Below, in pieces: positions 1 to 7,791 of a stretch of 32,632 bases of DNA. Origin of the DNA: Acidobacteriota bacterium (GTDB lineage Bacteria; Acidobacteriota; Terriglobia; Acidiferrales; UBA7541); contig QHYJ01000162.1 of the NCBI GenBank assembly GCA_003223255.1, forward strand, positions 1 to 32,632, given 5' to 3'. The notes beneath the pieces are model-generated. The model ran no database searches. It was not told the origin of the DNA and saw only the letters and a program-made list of their open reading frames with translations. The position numbers were made by a program, and so were the translations under genes. How positions within the stretch are numbered: position 1 is the first letter of the stretch; the number at the start of each line of letters is the position of its first letter.

Positions 1-1
1 C

Positions 2-364
2 GGCTGGCTATTTTGGGACGCGGACTGCAAATTCTGTACGCGCATCGCGCGGTGGCTGGCGCCGATCCTGGAGCGGCGCGGAATGGCCTTGGCGCCGCTG
101 CAGGATCGCCGCGTGGCGGAGTTGCTGGGCTTGTCGCACGCAGACTTGATGAAAGAAATGCAATTCCTCATGAGCGATGGAAACCGTTACGGCGGAGCGG
201 ACGCGGCCGTCGAGTTGGCCCGCGAAATCTGGTGGGCCGTGCCGCTAGTGTGGTTTTCGAAGATTCCCGGGGCGATGGAGCTCTTGCGCAAAGGCTATCG
301 GTGGATTGCGGCAAGGCGTAAATGCGCGGCGGCGCAGTGCCCTGTGGGGCAAAGTTCAAAGTGA
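2..364 (+). CDS. DCC-family thiol-disulfide oxidoreductase-like protein (DUF393), 5' partial
   Basis: The reading frame is open from the first bases of the window and stops at 362-364, leaving about 120 residues. The visible start, [12 protein letters not shown], carries the DxDCxxC signature near the N-terminus of DCC/DUF393 proteins, so only a few N-terminal residues are probably missing. A positively charged stretch, then the LAPLQD segment typical of the family (usually a short strand after the first helices), and a hydrophobic [10 protein letters not shown] segment follow. DCC proteins are thought to be small thioredoxin-fold redox proteins; their substrates are mostly unknown. The internal ATG at 83 would drop the CxxC motif and is therefore not a credible start. 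Seen: motif and open frame. Inferred: the redox role. Confidence 0.72.
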   Translation, partial: GWLFWDADCKFCTRIARWLAPILERRGMALAPLQDRRVAELLGLSHADLMKEMQFLMSDGNRYGGADAAVELAREIWWAVPLVWFSKIPGAMELLRKGYRWIAARRKCAAAQCPVGQSSK

Positions 365-474
365 CTGAGCCTTTCGGCTTGCGCGATCTGCGCTGCTGCA
401 AGGCATGAAGGATTCGATACAAAAAGAAAGGAGCACCCCAGTTATGCATCCCACGGCGGCATTTCTGACTGACG

Positions 475-753
475 TTGGGCTCGTGGCGCCTCTTGATGGA
501 GCTTTGCGGCACAGCAGAGCGAGCAAGATTTTGGCTGGCCTTCTCCAATGTCACGCTGGTGCTTGTGCCACTGATCTTTGCCCTGGACTACAATCCGGAC
601 TCCGCATCCGGGACGAACCTGGTCTTTGACATGGCCACTCAGCTGAAGCACGCCATCATCGGGTTCGTCATGGCACTGACCTTGCTCGCGATCATCCTCT
701 TCCGATTCATACCTCGCGACAAGTCCAGCGTGGCAGCGGGTCCGTCGCGATGA
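475..753 (+). CDS. Small two-helix membrane protein, probable N-terminal frameshift
   Basis: This is a hypothetical protein of about 90 residues with two predicted membrane helices (around FWLAFSNVTLVLVPLIFAL and HAIIGFVMALTLLAIILFRF) and a polar middle holding a VFDMATQLK segment. The in-frame start is either TTG 475 or ATG 496, neither with a ribosome-binding site. A good site, AAAGGAG at 427-433, instead serves ATG 444 in a different frame, which reads MHPTAAFLTDVG. Deleting one T at 475-476 joins that start to SWRLLMELCGTAERARF and makes one continuous protein of about 102 residues from 444. The sequence therefore probably contains a one-base insertion, either real or a sequencing error. 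Function is unknown. Confidence 0.6.
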   Translation: MGSWRLLMELCGTAERARFWLAFSNVTLVLVPLIFALDYNPDSASGTNLVFDMATQLKHAIIGFVMALTLLAIILFRFIPRDKSSVAAGPSR

Positions 754-814
754 ATAGAGCAATCCCGAGCTGTTGATTTCAGCGCGGAGCGCACAGAGAT
801 CACAGAGAAGAACC

Positions 815-1804
815 ATGTGTCCTCACACCAGCCAGCGGCAAACCCAAATCGAGAGCGCTCGAGACGAAACGATCGTGATCACCGGCGCGTTCAGCTACAC
901 GGGGAAGTACGCGGCTGGAATCTTGCTTGATCGCGGCTGCCGCATCCGCACGCTGACCAATCGCCCGGAACGCGAAAATCCCTTTGGTGACAGGGTTGTA
1001 ACTTTCCCGTACTACTTCGACTGTCCGGAACGACTAACGGAAGCACTGCGCGGCGCTTCCACGCTGATCAATACTTACTGGGTGCGTTTTCCTCGGGGCA
1101 GCTCCACGTTCGAAGCAGCGGTGCAAAATACGTGCACGTTGATCGCCGCCGCGAAGAAAGGAGGTATCAAGCGCATCGTTCACGTCAGCATCGCCAATCC
1201 CTGGCTTGAATCACCGCTGGGCTACTACAAGGGAAAGGCGCGGCTGGAGCAGGTGGTGATGGAGTCAGGACTGGCCTATACGATTCTTCGCCCTACCGTC
1301 ATCTTCGGCCTCGAAGACATTCTTATCAATAACATCGCGTGGTTCGTGCGCCACTTTCCGGTGTTTGGGATTCCCGGCGATGGCCGCTATCGCATTCGCC
1401 CCATCTACGTGGAGGACATGGCGCGGCTGATCGCCGACGCAGTGGCACAGGAAGGGAATGCCGTCCTCGACGCCGTTGGCCCCGAGACTTTCACGTTCGA
1501 GGAACTGGTGAATCTGATTGCCGGTCAGCTCCGACGGCGCATCCGCTCGGTTCGCGTACCGGCCGCTGCGGCGTACCTCGCTACGCGCGTCGCCGGCTGG
1601 TTCGTCCACGACGTCGTCCTCACCTGGGAGGAATATCAGGGCCTCATGGCCGGTCTGCTGGCTCCGCAAGGGTCATCGACCGGGGAAACGCGCTTGAGCA
1701 CCTGGCTGGCCGCGAACCGCGAGCACCTCGGCGCGCGCTACGCTTCCGAAGTCGCGCGTCACTATGCGCTCACCCCACCCCCTAGTTTTTTTCGTAAATG
1801 TTGA
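815..1804 (+). CDS. NAD(P)-binding reductase, NmrA/NDUFA9-like atypical SDR
   Basis: The protein has 329 residues from ATG 815; an upstream TTG at 773 is possible but adds a non-conserved tail. The N-terminal Rossmann motif is ITGAFSYTGKY (residues 22-32), a glycine-poor variant of the TGxxGxxG dinucleotide-binding loop seen in atypical SDRs. It is followed by an RTLTNRP segment that probably contacts the cofactor. Later features typical of the NmrA/complex-I NDUFA9-like group are RIVHVSIANP, the YYKGKARLE helix, ILRPTVIFG and the IRPIYVEDMARLIADAV block. Such proteins bind NAD(P)H and may act as reductases, epimerases or redox sensors; the substrate cannot be read from the sequence. It stands alone, with an AT-rich gap before the toxin-antitoxin pair. 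Confidence 0.82.
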   Translation: MCPHTSQRQTQIESARDETIVITGAFSYTGKYAAGILLDRGCRIRTLTNRPERENPFGDRVVTFPYYFDCPERLTEALRGASTLINTYWVRFPRGSSTFEAAVQNTCTLIAAAKKGGIKRIVHVSIANPWLESPLGYYKGKARLEQVVMESGLAYTILRPTVIFGLEDILINNIAWFVRHFPVFGIPGDGRYRIRPIYVEDMARLIADAVAQEGNAVLDAVGPETFTFEELVNLIAGQLRRRIRSVRVPAAAAYLATRVAGWFVHDVVLTWEEYQGLMAGLLAPQGSSTGETRLSTWLAANREHLGARYASEVARHYALTPPPSFFRKC

Positions 1805-1911
1805 TTCTAAAAGGCTTAGCTTCCTATGCAAGGGGTTGCAGCCATAATTGTTGGAATCGAGCGAAGTGCAAAAGGCGATGGATTGGGCTAAGAGTTGCGT
1901 TTTTTGCTTCA

Positions 1912-1950
1912 ACCATAAATATGGTAGCATTGAATAATGAGGACTACCAT
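1912..1950. promoter_or_regulatory. Palindromic operator candidate over the vapB start
   Basis: ACCATA-AA-TATGGT (1912-1925) is a perfect palindrome. Its right half, extended to ATGGTAG (1921-1927), is also inverted against CTACCAT (1944-1950), which lies inside the first codons of the antitoxin gene. Three half-sites therefore overlap the start at 1937. Ribbon-helix-helix antitoxins commonly bind such short inverted repeats in their own promoters. No clear ribosome-binding site precedes the ATG, so the mRNA may be leaderless or weakly translated. Confidence 0.5.
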
Positions 1951-2167
1951 TGACATACCGGATCCCGTTTACCGCCGCCTCAAAAGCCGTGCCGCGAGCG
2001 AAGGTAGCTCGGCAAAGGAATTGATCCTACGCGGGGTCGAGCAGGTGCTCAGGGGTCGCCCGCGCCGCCGGGGAAAAAGAGTTAAGCTTCCAATCATTAG
2101 ATCTAGGCAGCCGGGAACACTCGAACTGGACAATGAAAGAATCTTCGAGATTATTTCTTTTCCCTGA
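1937..2167 (+). CDS. Ribbon-helix-helix antitoxin (VapB-like)
   Basis: The 76-residue protein starts MRTTIDIPDPVYRRLKSRA, the usual beta-strand plus helix of a ribbon-helix-helix DNA-binding domain (strand residues 2-7, helices about 9-20 and 25-37). A basic linker (RPRRRGKR) follows, then a C-terminal tail (LELDNERIFEIISFP) that would wrap the toxin active site. It overlaps the downstream PIN-domain gene by 35 bases, the normal antitoxin-first operon order. Expected role: neutralise the nuclease and repress the operon through the palindromes around its start. Local AT content upstream is higher than in neighbours, consistent with mobility of toxin-antitoxin modules. The partner specificity is inferred from adjacency. 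Confidence 0.85.
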   Translation: MRTTIDIPDPVYRRLKSRAASEGSSAKELILRGVEQVLRGRPRRRGKRVKLPIIRSRQPGTLELDNERIFEIISFP

Positions 2168-2582
2168 CATCAACGTTTGGGTGGCGCTGAGTTATGATCG
2201 GCACGTCCACCACATGGCTGCGCTCCGATGGTTTGAAGGTTTGGCACCAACCTCGCGTCTCTTCTTCTGCCGTCTCACACAACTCGGGCTGCTTCGGCTC
2301 TTAAGTGCTCCGGCGGTTATGGGGCCAGACCAAGCAAAGAGTCAGCAGGAAGCTTGGAAAGCGTACGACCACTGGCTCGAAGACCAACGTGTCGATTTCC
2401 TGGACGAGCCTAGTGAACTTGAAATTGCCTTTCGGAGCCTGACGCGGTCAGCGCAAGCCTCACCAAAGCATTGGGCCGATTCCTATCTTGCCGCTTTCGC
2501 ACAAGCGTCCCGGCTCACCCTAGTCACTTTTGACCGAGCGTTTCAAAACAAAGCCAAGAACCTTATTCTCCTTGAGGCCTAG
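2133..2582 (+). CDS. PIN-domain ribonuclease toxin (VapC family)
   Basis: The 149-residue protein has the PIN fold signatures: FPDINVWVAL with catalytic Asp12, WADSYLAAFA with Asp116 and VTFDRAF with Asp134, which would bind Mg2+ or Mn2+. The segment FCRLTQLGLLRLL occupies the place where other VapCs carry a Glu. The block FPDINVW...RLTQLGLLRLL...ADSYLAAFA...TFDRAF is characteristic of the VapC subfamily best known from mycobacteria, in which this Glu position is also unusual. VapC toxins cleave structured RNA such as tRNA or rRNA when the antitoxin is degraded; the target here is unknown. ATG 2133 lies inside the antitoxin gene, so translation is probably coupled. Confidence 0.88.
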   Translation: MKESSRLFLFPDINVWVALSYDRHVHHMAALRWFEGLAPTSRLFFCRLTQLGLLRLLSAPAVMGPDQAKSQQEAWKAYDHWLEDQRVDFLDEPSELEIAFRSLTRSAQASPKHWADSYLAAFAQASRLTLVTFDRAFQNKAKNLILLEA

Positions 2583-2604
2583 CACAAGAAGACTCGCAAG
2601 TGAT

Positions 2605-3729
2605 TCACGATTCGGAGAGGATGCGCTTATAGTAGGCCTCGTACATGGGGATGACATCGTTGGCGCAGAATTTTTTCTTGGCGTTGACGCGCGCTTTCTT
2701 GCCCATTTCGCGCCCGCGGTCGGCGCGCGATAGAATTTCTATGGCGTAGCGTGCCGCGCTCTGCACATCGCCGGGTTCCACCAGGTATCCATCCACACCG
2801 TGCTCGACGACTTCGCGCATGCCGCCTGCGTTGGTGCCGATGACGGGAACTTCGCAGGCCATGGCTTCGAGCGCAGCGAGGCCGAAGGATTCAAGCTGCG
2901 AGGGAAGTAAAAAAAGGTCCGCGGCAGCCAGCTTCTGATAGACGGCGTCCTGCTTGCCAAGAAAGAAGACATCCTTTTGCAGCTTGTTCTTGCGAACAAG
3001 ATATTCCGCGGCGCCGCGTTCCGGGCCGTCGCCGATCAGCACGAGCTTGGCAGGCATATTGGCTCGAACCAGCGTGAAAATTTCCACCGCGTCGGTCAGG
3101 CGCTTGACTGGTCGGAAGTTGGAGAGATGCATCAGAATCGGCTCGCCGTTGGGCGCCCAGTGCGCGGCCAGCCCTTTGTCGGCCGCGCGGCTGTACAGAT
3201 CGCAGTTCACAAAATTCGGAATCACTTCGATGGGCCGTTTGATGTCGAACTCTTTGAGCGTCTTGCCCAGGAGATAGCGGGAAATGCAGGTGACGCCATC
3301 GCTTTGTTCGATCGAGAATTTCGTGATGGGAAGGTAGCTGCGGTTGCTGCCGACCAGAGTAATGTCCGTGCCATGCAGCGTAGTTATGAACGGAAGCCTA
3401 CGTGGCGCGGCCATCGACCGTGCGAGCAGCGCGCTGACCGAGTGCGGAATGGCGTAATGCACGTGGAGCAGGTCGAGTGCCTCGGACTCGAAGACTTCGA
3501 GCATTTTCGTGGCGAGTGCCAGCGTGTAGGGCGGATGGTCGAAGAGCGGGTAGGTGACGACCTCCACCTCGTGAAAATGTATGCGCTCGTTGTCGAGGTT
3601 CAAACGAATGGGCGGGGCGTAACTGATGAAATGGATGTCATGACCGCGCGCAGCAAGCTCAATGCCAAGCTCGGTGGCGACGACGCCCGAGCCGCCGTAA
3701 GTGGGGCAGCAAGTGATGCCAATGCGCAT
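2605..3729 (-). CDS. bshA: N-acetyl-alpha-D-glucosaminyl L-malate synthase BshA
   Basis: This 374-residue GT-B, family 4 glycosyltransferase catalyses the first step of bacillithiol synthesis, joining GlcNAc from UDP-GlcNAc to L-malate in the cytoplasm. Visible markers are [15 protein letters not shown] at the N-terminus (the glycine-rich acceptor-side loop), [12 protein letters not shown] near residue 90, [12 protein letters not shown] near 118, SNFRPVKR near 203 and the donor-binding EX7E motif E280 to E288 in ESFGLAALE. Length and motifs match BshA closely rather than generic GT4 enzymes. It is transcribed alone, convergent with the toxin gene and divergent from the SDR. bshB and bshC are not in the window, so the rest of the pathway must lie elsewhere. 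Confidence 0.9.
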   Translation of the reverse strand: MRIGITCCPTYGGSGVVATELGIELAARGHDIHFISYAPPIRLNLDNERIHFHEVEVVTYPLFDHPPYTLALATKMLEVFESEALDLLHVHYAIPHSVSALLARSMAAPRRLPFITTLHGTDITLVGSNRSYLPITKFSIEQSDGVTCISRYLLGKTLKEFDIKRPIEVIPNFVNCDLYSRAADKGLAAHWAPNGEPILMHLSNFRPVKRLTDAVEIFTLVRANMPAKLVLIGDGPERGAAEYLVRKNKLQKDVFFLGKQDAVYQKLAAADLFLLPSQLESFGLAALEAMACEVPVIGTNAGGMREVVEHGVDGYLVEPGDVQSAARYAIEILSRADRGREMGKKARVNAKKKFCANDVIPMYEAYYKRILSES

Positions 3730-3940
3730 GATCTGGGTTTTGCGGCTCCGTAACCTTTCTGGGAACGGCTACGATACATCAATTCTTTCTTGGTACGACC
3801 CCGTAATGCACCCTTGACGGTCGGTGCTGCTTGCGGGTCTGTAAGCCGGAATGCTAGAGTCGCGCGCACCGGGTGGGACGAATCCCGGTGGCGTGTCATC
3901 TTATCAGACGCACCTATTAGACGCGCGCATGAGGAGAATC

Positions 3941-4705
3941 GTGACACGACTTGCAGGTAAAGTGGCCTTGATCACCGGCGGAGGCACGGGGATCGGCCGG
4001 GCTACCGCGCTTGCTTTTGCCTGCCAGGGTGCGAACGTGGCCGTGGCCGGTCGGCGTCTAGAAAAAGTGAAAGAAGTTGCCGGAGAGATTAAGAAGCAGG
4101 GCGGGGCCGCGCTGGCGTTGCAGTGCGACGTCACGCGTGCGAAGGATGCGGAGCGGACGGTAGCCGAAACCGCAAAAAAGTTTGGCAAGGTCAACGTGCT
4201 GGTCAACAACGCGGGAACGCTCAGCGTTTCGACCGTCGACACCATCAGCGAAGAAGACTGGGATCGCGTCATCACGGTGAACCTGAAAGGGCCGTTCCTG
4301 ATGTCGCGCGCCGCGCTGAAGGAATTTCGCAAGGTCGGCGGCGGGGCCATCGTGAATATCGGCTCGGTGCTCGGGCTGGTGGCGATGAAGGATCGCGCGG
4401 CATATTGCGCCTCGAAAGGTGGCGTGACCATGCTGACCAAAGCCATGGCCCTCGATCACGCGCACGAAAATGTTCGCGTCAATTGCATTTGCCCCTCCAT
4501 CGTGGAAACCGAATTGGTGAAAGGTTTATTCGACGACAGCGAACAAGGCAGAAGATTAAAGCAATCACGCGTAGGCACGATCCCGCTGGGGCGCTTCGGC
4601 AAGCCCATGGACGTTGCGGAGTTGGCGGTATTCCTGGCGTCGGAGGAATCGTCGTGGATTACCGGCGCGGCCATCCCGCTGGATGGCGGTCTGACGGCTT
4701 TTTAA
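3941..4705 (+). CDS. Classical short-chain dehydrogenase/reductase (FabG-like)
   Basis: From GTG 3941 the protein has 254 residues, and GAGGAG sits four bases upstream. ATG 3929 is an alternative start that adds four residues; the open frame back to 3851 is not conserved. The SDR signatures are complete: cofactor loop TGGGTGIG (12-19), NNAG (89-92), and the catalytic residues Ser142 (NIGSVLG), Tyr155 and Lys159 (YCASK). The NAG block and the late DGG motif fit 3-oxoacyl reductase-like SDRs, but substrate cannot be assigned. The thioesterase gene begins ten bases after the stop, so the two probably form an operon acting on acyl thioesters. Confidence 0.86.
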   Translation: MTRLAGKVALITGGGTGIGRATALAFACQGANVAVAGRRLEKVKEVAGEIKKQGGAALALQCDVTRAKDAERTVAETAKKFGKVNVLVNNAGTLSVSTVDTISEEDWDRVITVNLKGPFLMSRAALKEFRKVGGGAIVNIGSVLGLVAMKDRAAYCASKGGVTMLTKAMALDHAHENVRVNCICPSIVETELVKGLFDDSEQGRRLKQSRVGTIPLGRFGKPMDVAELAVFLASEESSWITGAAIPLDGGLTAF

Positions 4706-4714
4706 GTTTTGTCG

Positions 4715-5176
4715 ATGAAAGCTATGAAAACGAAGACCAAACAATCCGCCGACGAACGCTGGGCCACCGAACTCGTGCGCGAGCGCATGAAAGAAAGCCA
4801 GGTCATCGCGCATCTCGGCTTCGACGTGGAAAAAGTCGAGAAAGGCCGCGCCATTTTCCTGTTGGACGTCCGCGCGCACCACAAACAGCTTCATGGCGTC
4901 GTGCATGGCGGGATTCTGGCAGCGCTCGCCGACACCACCGCCGCAATCGCCGCTTACTCCGTCGTGCCGCGGGGAACCGAAATCGCCACCGTCGAGCTGA
5001 AGATCAATTACCTGGAGCCGGTGCGTGGCGGACGCATCAAGTCGGAGGCGCGCGTGCTTCGAGCCGGAAGAAACTTCGTTGTCACCGAGTGCGAGATCTG
5101 GAATGAGGATAAGTCTATGGCAGCAAAGGCGCTGCTCACTTTCGGGGCAGCCGCAGGACACTCGATCCACGAATAG
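4715..5176 (+). CDS. PaaI-family hotdog thioesterase
   Basis: The 153-residue protein starts at ATG 4715; a TTG at 4709 and a second ATG at 4724 are alternatives. The hotdog central helix and its conserved turn are visible as HGVVHGGILAALADTTAAIAA (His64-Gly-Gly in the centre), followed by the strand block VELKINYLEPV and then EARVLRAGRNFVVTECEI. These features place it with PaaI/YdiI-type acyl-CoA thioesterases, which hydrolyse small or aromatic acyl-CoA in the cytoplasm, usually as tetramers. It follows the SDR by ten bases, suggesting co-transcription and a shared acyl-CoA substrate (inference). Confidence 0.86.
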   Translation: MKAMKTKTKQSADERWATELVRERMKESQVIAHLGFDVEKVEKGRAIFLLDVRAHHKQLHGVVHGGILAALADTTAAIAAYSVVPRGTEIATVELKINYLEPVRGGRIKSEARVLRAGRNFVVTECEIWNEDKSMAAKALLTFGAAAGHSIHE

Positions 5177-5191
5177 CAACGAATAGCAGGA

Positions 5192-5527
5192 TTACTCTTC
5201 CCCGCCTTGCGCCGATTCCTCGCCATCCTTGTAGACGTATTTGATGACCCGCTTGAAGATAAGCAGGTTCGGGCTGCCTTGCCGTGTCAGCTTGATGCAA
5301 TCGCGGTCATACCATTCGACCGTGCCACGCAGCACCTCGCCGTCTTCCAGAACGACGGCCATCGGCGTGTGCGACTGCATCTGCTTGACCCAGTAAAAGT
5401 TTTCGGCGTGCGTGATTTCCGGGGGCGCAGGTTTTTTGTTGGGCACCGGGCCATTATGCGGAGGGCGGGGGGCGCTTGGCTCCTTCACGTCCGCAAATCC
5501 CGGACGAAACATACGGCGATTCACCAT
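5192..5527 (-). CDS. hfq: Hfq-like Sm-fold RNA chaperone with long N-terminal tail
   Basis: The 111-residue protein has a Sm domain at about residues 42-102. Sm1 is MAVVLEDGEVLRGTVEWYDR and Sm2 is NLLIFKRVIKYVYK, which corresponds to the KHAI-type strand of Hfq but is divergent. It is preceded by about 40 residues rich in Pro and Lys, absent from short proteobacterial Hfq. A strong ribosome-binding site (AAAGGAGC) lies about ten bases before the ATG. Hfq forms hexameric rings that bind U-rich and A-rich RNA and help small RNAs pair with mRNAs. Assignment to Hfq rather than another LSm protein is likely but not certain because Sm2 deviates. It is convergent with the thioesterase gene. Confidence 0.78.
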   Translation of the reverse strand: MVNRRMFRPGFADVKEPSAPRPPHNGPVPNKKPAPPEITHAENFYWVKQMQSHTPMAVVLEDGEVLRGTVEWYDRDCIKLTRQGSPNLLIFKRVIKYVYKDGEESAQGGEE

Positions 5528-5650
5528 GACTGCTGCTCCTTTAAGAACACCTCAGGGGTGGAGTGACTGTTCTTAAGATGCGCGGGCAACGCGTTAGGTT
5601 TCAAGGTATGCGATTTTGCACCACCGAGGCCAGCCCGAATCCAGCAAAAA

Positions 5651-6778
5651 TCAGAAATGGCGCTCTAGCCCGCCGGAAGGCGCCTGTGCGAGCGACGCGG
5701 CAAGCGCATCAAGCCCCAGTTGGCGATTCAGGTTGCGGCGCGCACCGGCGTACAGCTCGTCAAAACCGGCAATGGCATGGACTACCCAAGCTGAATCAAT
5801 GGATTTACTGAGTGCTTCCAGCTCTTTGGCGAGATTCGCGTTGCGGAGAACAGGCTCCTTTAGTTTGCAGGTGAGCTCCAACAGGTCGGTGAGCAATCCG
5901 TAAAACACCCCAATCTGATCCTCAATGGAAGACTGGCGGTCCTTGGCAAGCGCCGAAGTGTCGGCAAACAGCTGCGCGAAGCCCTGCCCCTGCGCCGCCC
6001 GTTCGAGGATGCGCAGCGCGTTTTTGCGGCTTTGGGCCGCGGCTGTAACGTCCATTTCGATGGCCAGCCCCGCGCTTCCCTCGGCAAGCTGTGCCGCCAG
6101 CTTGATCTCCGCGGGCTTGCGTTCCGTCTTTTCCTTGAGGATCCTTTCCACAGCCGTCTGCGGCAGCGGCACAAAATGGAACTGCAGGCACCGCGAGACA
6201 ATCGTCGGCAGAAGCGCGTAAGGCGAAGGCGCCGTGAGAATTAGGGTCGCCGACCCCGGCGGCTCCTCGAGGATTTTCAGAAAAACGTTGGCGACGTCCC
6301 AACGCATCGTTTCCGCGCCGTCCAGGATGAACACGCGGCGCTTTCCCATCGGCTGGAAATACGCGGCGCGCTGCACGGCGCGCAATTGCCCGATGCGCAG
6401 CATCGGCCGAGCCACGGGACTTTTCAGGCGCACGGGATCGGGCACCAGCCCCCAAACGTCGGGGTGCGACTGAAGGATCAGCGGAACACGCTCGACCGTC
6501 GCGGCGTCGGCACTCTCTCCCCGCTCCACTAGGCCCTGCTCAATAAGCCTTTGCGGGTGCGCAAGCAGAGAAATGCGCTGGCACGTCGCACATTCGCCGC
6601 AAAAGTCGTCCGTCATCCGCTCGCAGTTTGCGGCTTGCGCGAACATGCGGGCCAGCGTGAACTTGCCCACGCCGCGCGATCCGGTAAAGAGCAGGGCGTG
6701 CGGCACGCGTCCGCTGCGCAAAGCGCCGCGCAGCGCCGCAACGATGTGCTCATTGCCCAGGAATTCTGCGAAGCCCAT
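5651..6778 (-). CDS. holB: DNA polymerase III subunit delta' (HolB)
   Basis: The 375-residue protein has AAA+ clamp-loader features: the opening MGFAEFLGNEHIVAALRGAL, a P-loop-like GSRGVGKFT (33-41), a zinc-binding cysteine cluster C52, C60, C63, C66 (FCGECATCQRI), the Walker-B-like FILDGAETM, and LKILEEPPGSATLIL followed by SRCLQFHF. In the P-loop the residue after Lys is Phe, fitting delta' subunits, which often do not hydrolyse ATP. The subunit belongs to the DnaX clamp-loader complex that places the beta clamp on DNA. Its ATG shares one base with the stop codon of the upstream tmk gene (TGATG), implying translational coupling. tmk-holB adjacency is common in bacteria. Confidence 0.9.
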   Translation of the reverse strand: MGFAEFLGNEHIVAALRGALRSGRVPHALLFTGSRGVGKFTLARMFAQAANCERMTDDFCGECATCQRISLLAHPQRLIEQGLVERGESADAATVERVPLILQSHPDVWGLVPDPVRLKSPVARPMLRIGQLRAVQRAAYFQPMGKRRVFILDGAETMRWDVANVFLKILEEPPGSATLILTAPSPYALLPTIVSRCLQFHFVPLPQTAVERILKEKTERKPAEIKLAAQLAEGSAGLAIEMDVTAAAQSRKNALRILERAAQGQGFAQLFADTSALAKDRQSSIEDQIGVFYGLLTDLLELTCKLKEPVLRNANLAKELEALSKSIDSAWVVHAIAGFDELYAGARRNLNRQLGLDALAASLAQAPSGGLERHF

Positions 6779-7545
6779 CAGCGGCCGCCCGGACCCGCAT
6801 TCTGGAATACTTGCGTCGAAATGATCGGGTTCACCGCCCCGAGCACGTCTTGCGCAATCTCTTTCGGGGCCCGCATCGCCCCGCGCGCCGCGTCAAAACA
6901 TTCAATCGTCACCCAGGGAGCTTCGCGCGCGAGCAGGTCGTAACCGCCTGCCGCGAGTTCAAGGTGCCGCAGGCTGGCCTCCAGAATGTCCTGCTTCGCC
7001 GAAGTGTAGGCCCGCTCGGATTTCTTAACCACGAACGCCTGCGCTTCGCGTGGCGGCACCCGCAAGTACACAATGCGGTCCTCCCGGGGAAGTCCGTAGA
7101 TGCCGTACTCCAAGTGTTCAATCCAGCGGCGAAACTCAGTCTGTTTGTCGGCCGGTGCGCGCGCGGTCTGATGCGCCAGATTCGATCCGATGTAGCGGTC
7201 CAGCAGAACAATTTGGCCGTGGTTCAGCGCCGCTTCCAGTTTAGGCTTGGCTTCGTAGCGATCGCCGGCGTAGAGCAGGGCGGTAAAGTGCGGATCGACG
7301 GCTTCCAGCGGGCCAAAGTCACCATTCAAAAATTGCCCGACCATTCTGCCAAACCAGGATTCGTACTGCGGGAAACCCGTCGAATAAACCGAATGGCCCT
7401 GCGCGCGCAGCGTGTTGGCCAGGAGTTCGACTTGCGTGCGCTTGCCGCTGCCGTCGATTCCCTCGAAGGCGATCAGCCTGCCGAGAGGCCGTTTGTTGAC
7501 TGGTGGCTGCACATCCACCTCGTTTGCAATGGCAACGTGACGCAA
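6778..7545 (-). CDS. tmk: Thymidylate kinase (dTMP kinase)
   Basis: The protein phosphorylates dTMP to dTDP with ATP. Visible motifs are the P-loop FEGIDGSGKRTQ (29-35 for GIDGSGK), a dTMP-binding GFPQY segment, and DRYIGSNLAHQTAR with the catalytic DR(Y) pair. The DRY-SNLAHQ block is nearer to the variant kinases seen in Archaea and some deep-branching bacteria than to the E. coli enzyme (from memory). At 255 residues it is longer than the usual 210, mainly through an N-terminal extension. The first codon at 7545 is TTG; GTG 7518 or 7512 are shorter alternatives that still retain the P-loop, and none has a strong ribosome-binding site. It is the first gene of a tmk-holB operon. Confidence 0.86.
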   Translation of the reverse strand: MRHVAIANEVDVQPPVNKRPLGRLIAFEGIDGSGKRTQVELLANTLRAQGHSVYSTGFPQYESWFGRMVGQFLNGDFGPLEAVDPHFTALLYAGDRYEAKPKLEAALNHGQIVLLDRYIGSNLAHQTARAPADKQTEFRRWIEHLEYGIYGLPREDRIVYLRVPPREAQAFVVKKSERAYTSAKQDILEASLRHLELAAGGYDLLAREAPWVTIECFDAARGAMRAPKEIAQDVLGAVNPIISTQVFQNAGPGGR

Positions 7546-7666
7546 CAGTTGCCTGCGAGCAGTCTAACTGCTGTCGCTCGCCGCCGCAACGCCGCGCGCC
7601 CTTGCTGCCCTTGCTGTTTGGGGCTTTGCGGAAAGTGGAGTTTGCGCGTCTCTCGCGATCATTAGC

Positions 7667-7695
7667 TTGTCATCCCGGCGGAGGGATCTGCTTTT
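7667..7695. repeat. Intergenic repeat, GTCAT...GGATCTGCTTTT family, copy 1
   Basis: A short element in the tmk-yggS gap begins TTGTCATCCCGG and ends GAGGGATCTGCTTTT. The same two end motifs frame larger elements at 8636 and 10886, and a more degenerate one at 9906. This copy lacks the central hairpin of the others. Confidence 0.5.
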
Positions 7696-7791
7696 CGGTT
7701 TGCAAGACTTTGCTAGCTGCTAGCGACATGCATTCGCCGCTTTTCTCCCTCTTGCGGCCAACGGTAAACTGTAAACGGCAAACGGTAAACC

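Noticed and set aside
2977-3753. Long plus-strand frame opposite bshA
   Set aside because: Antisense of a strongly conserved gene; no motif of its own and arginine- and alanine-rich as expected for a shadow.
4123-5106. 327-codon plus-strand frame across the SDR and thioesterase
   Set aside because: Out of frame with both genes, very rich in Arg and Gly, no recognisable domain.
6811-7665. 284-codon plus-strand frame opposite tmk
   Set aside because: Shadow of tmk, which has all expected kinase motifs; no independent start signal.
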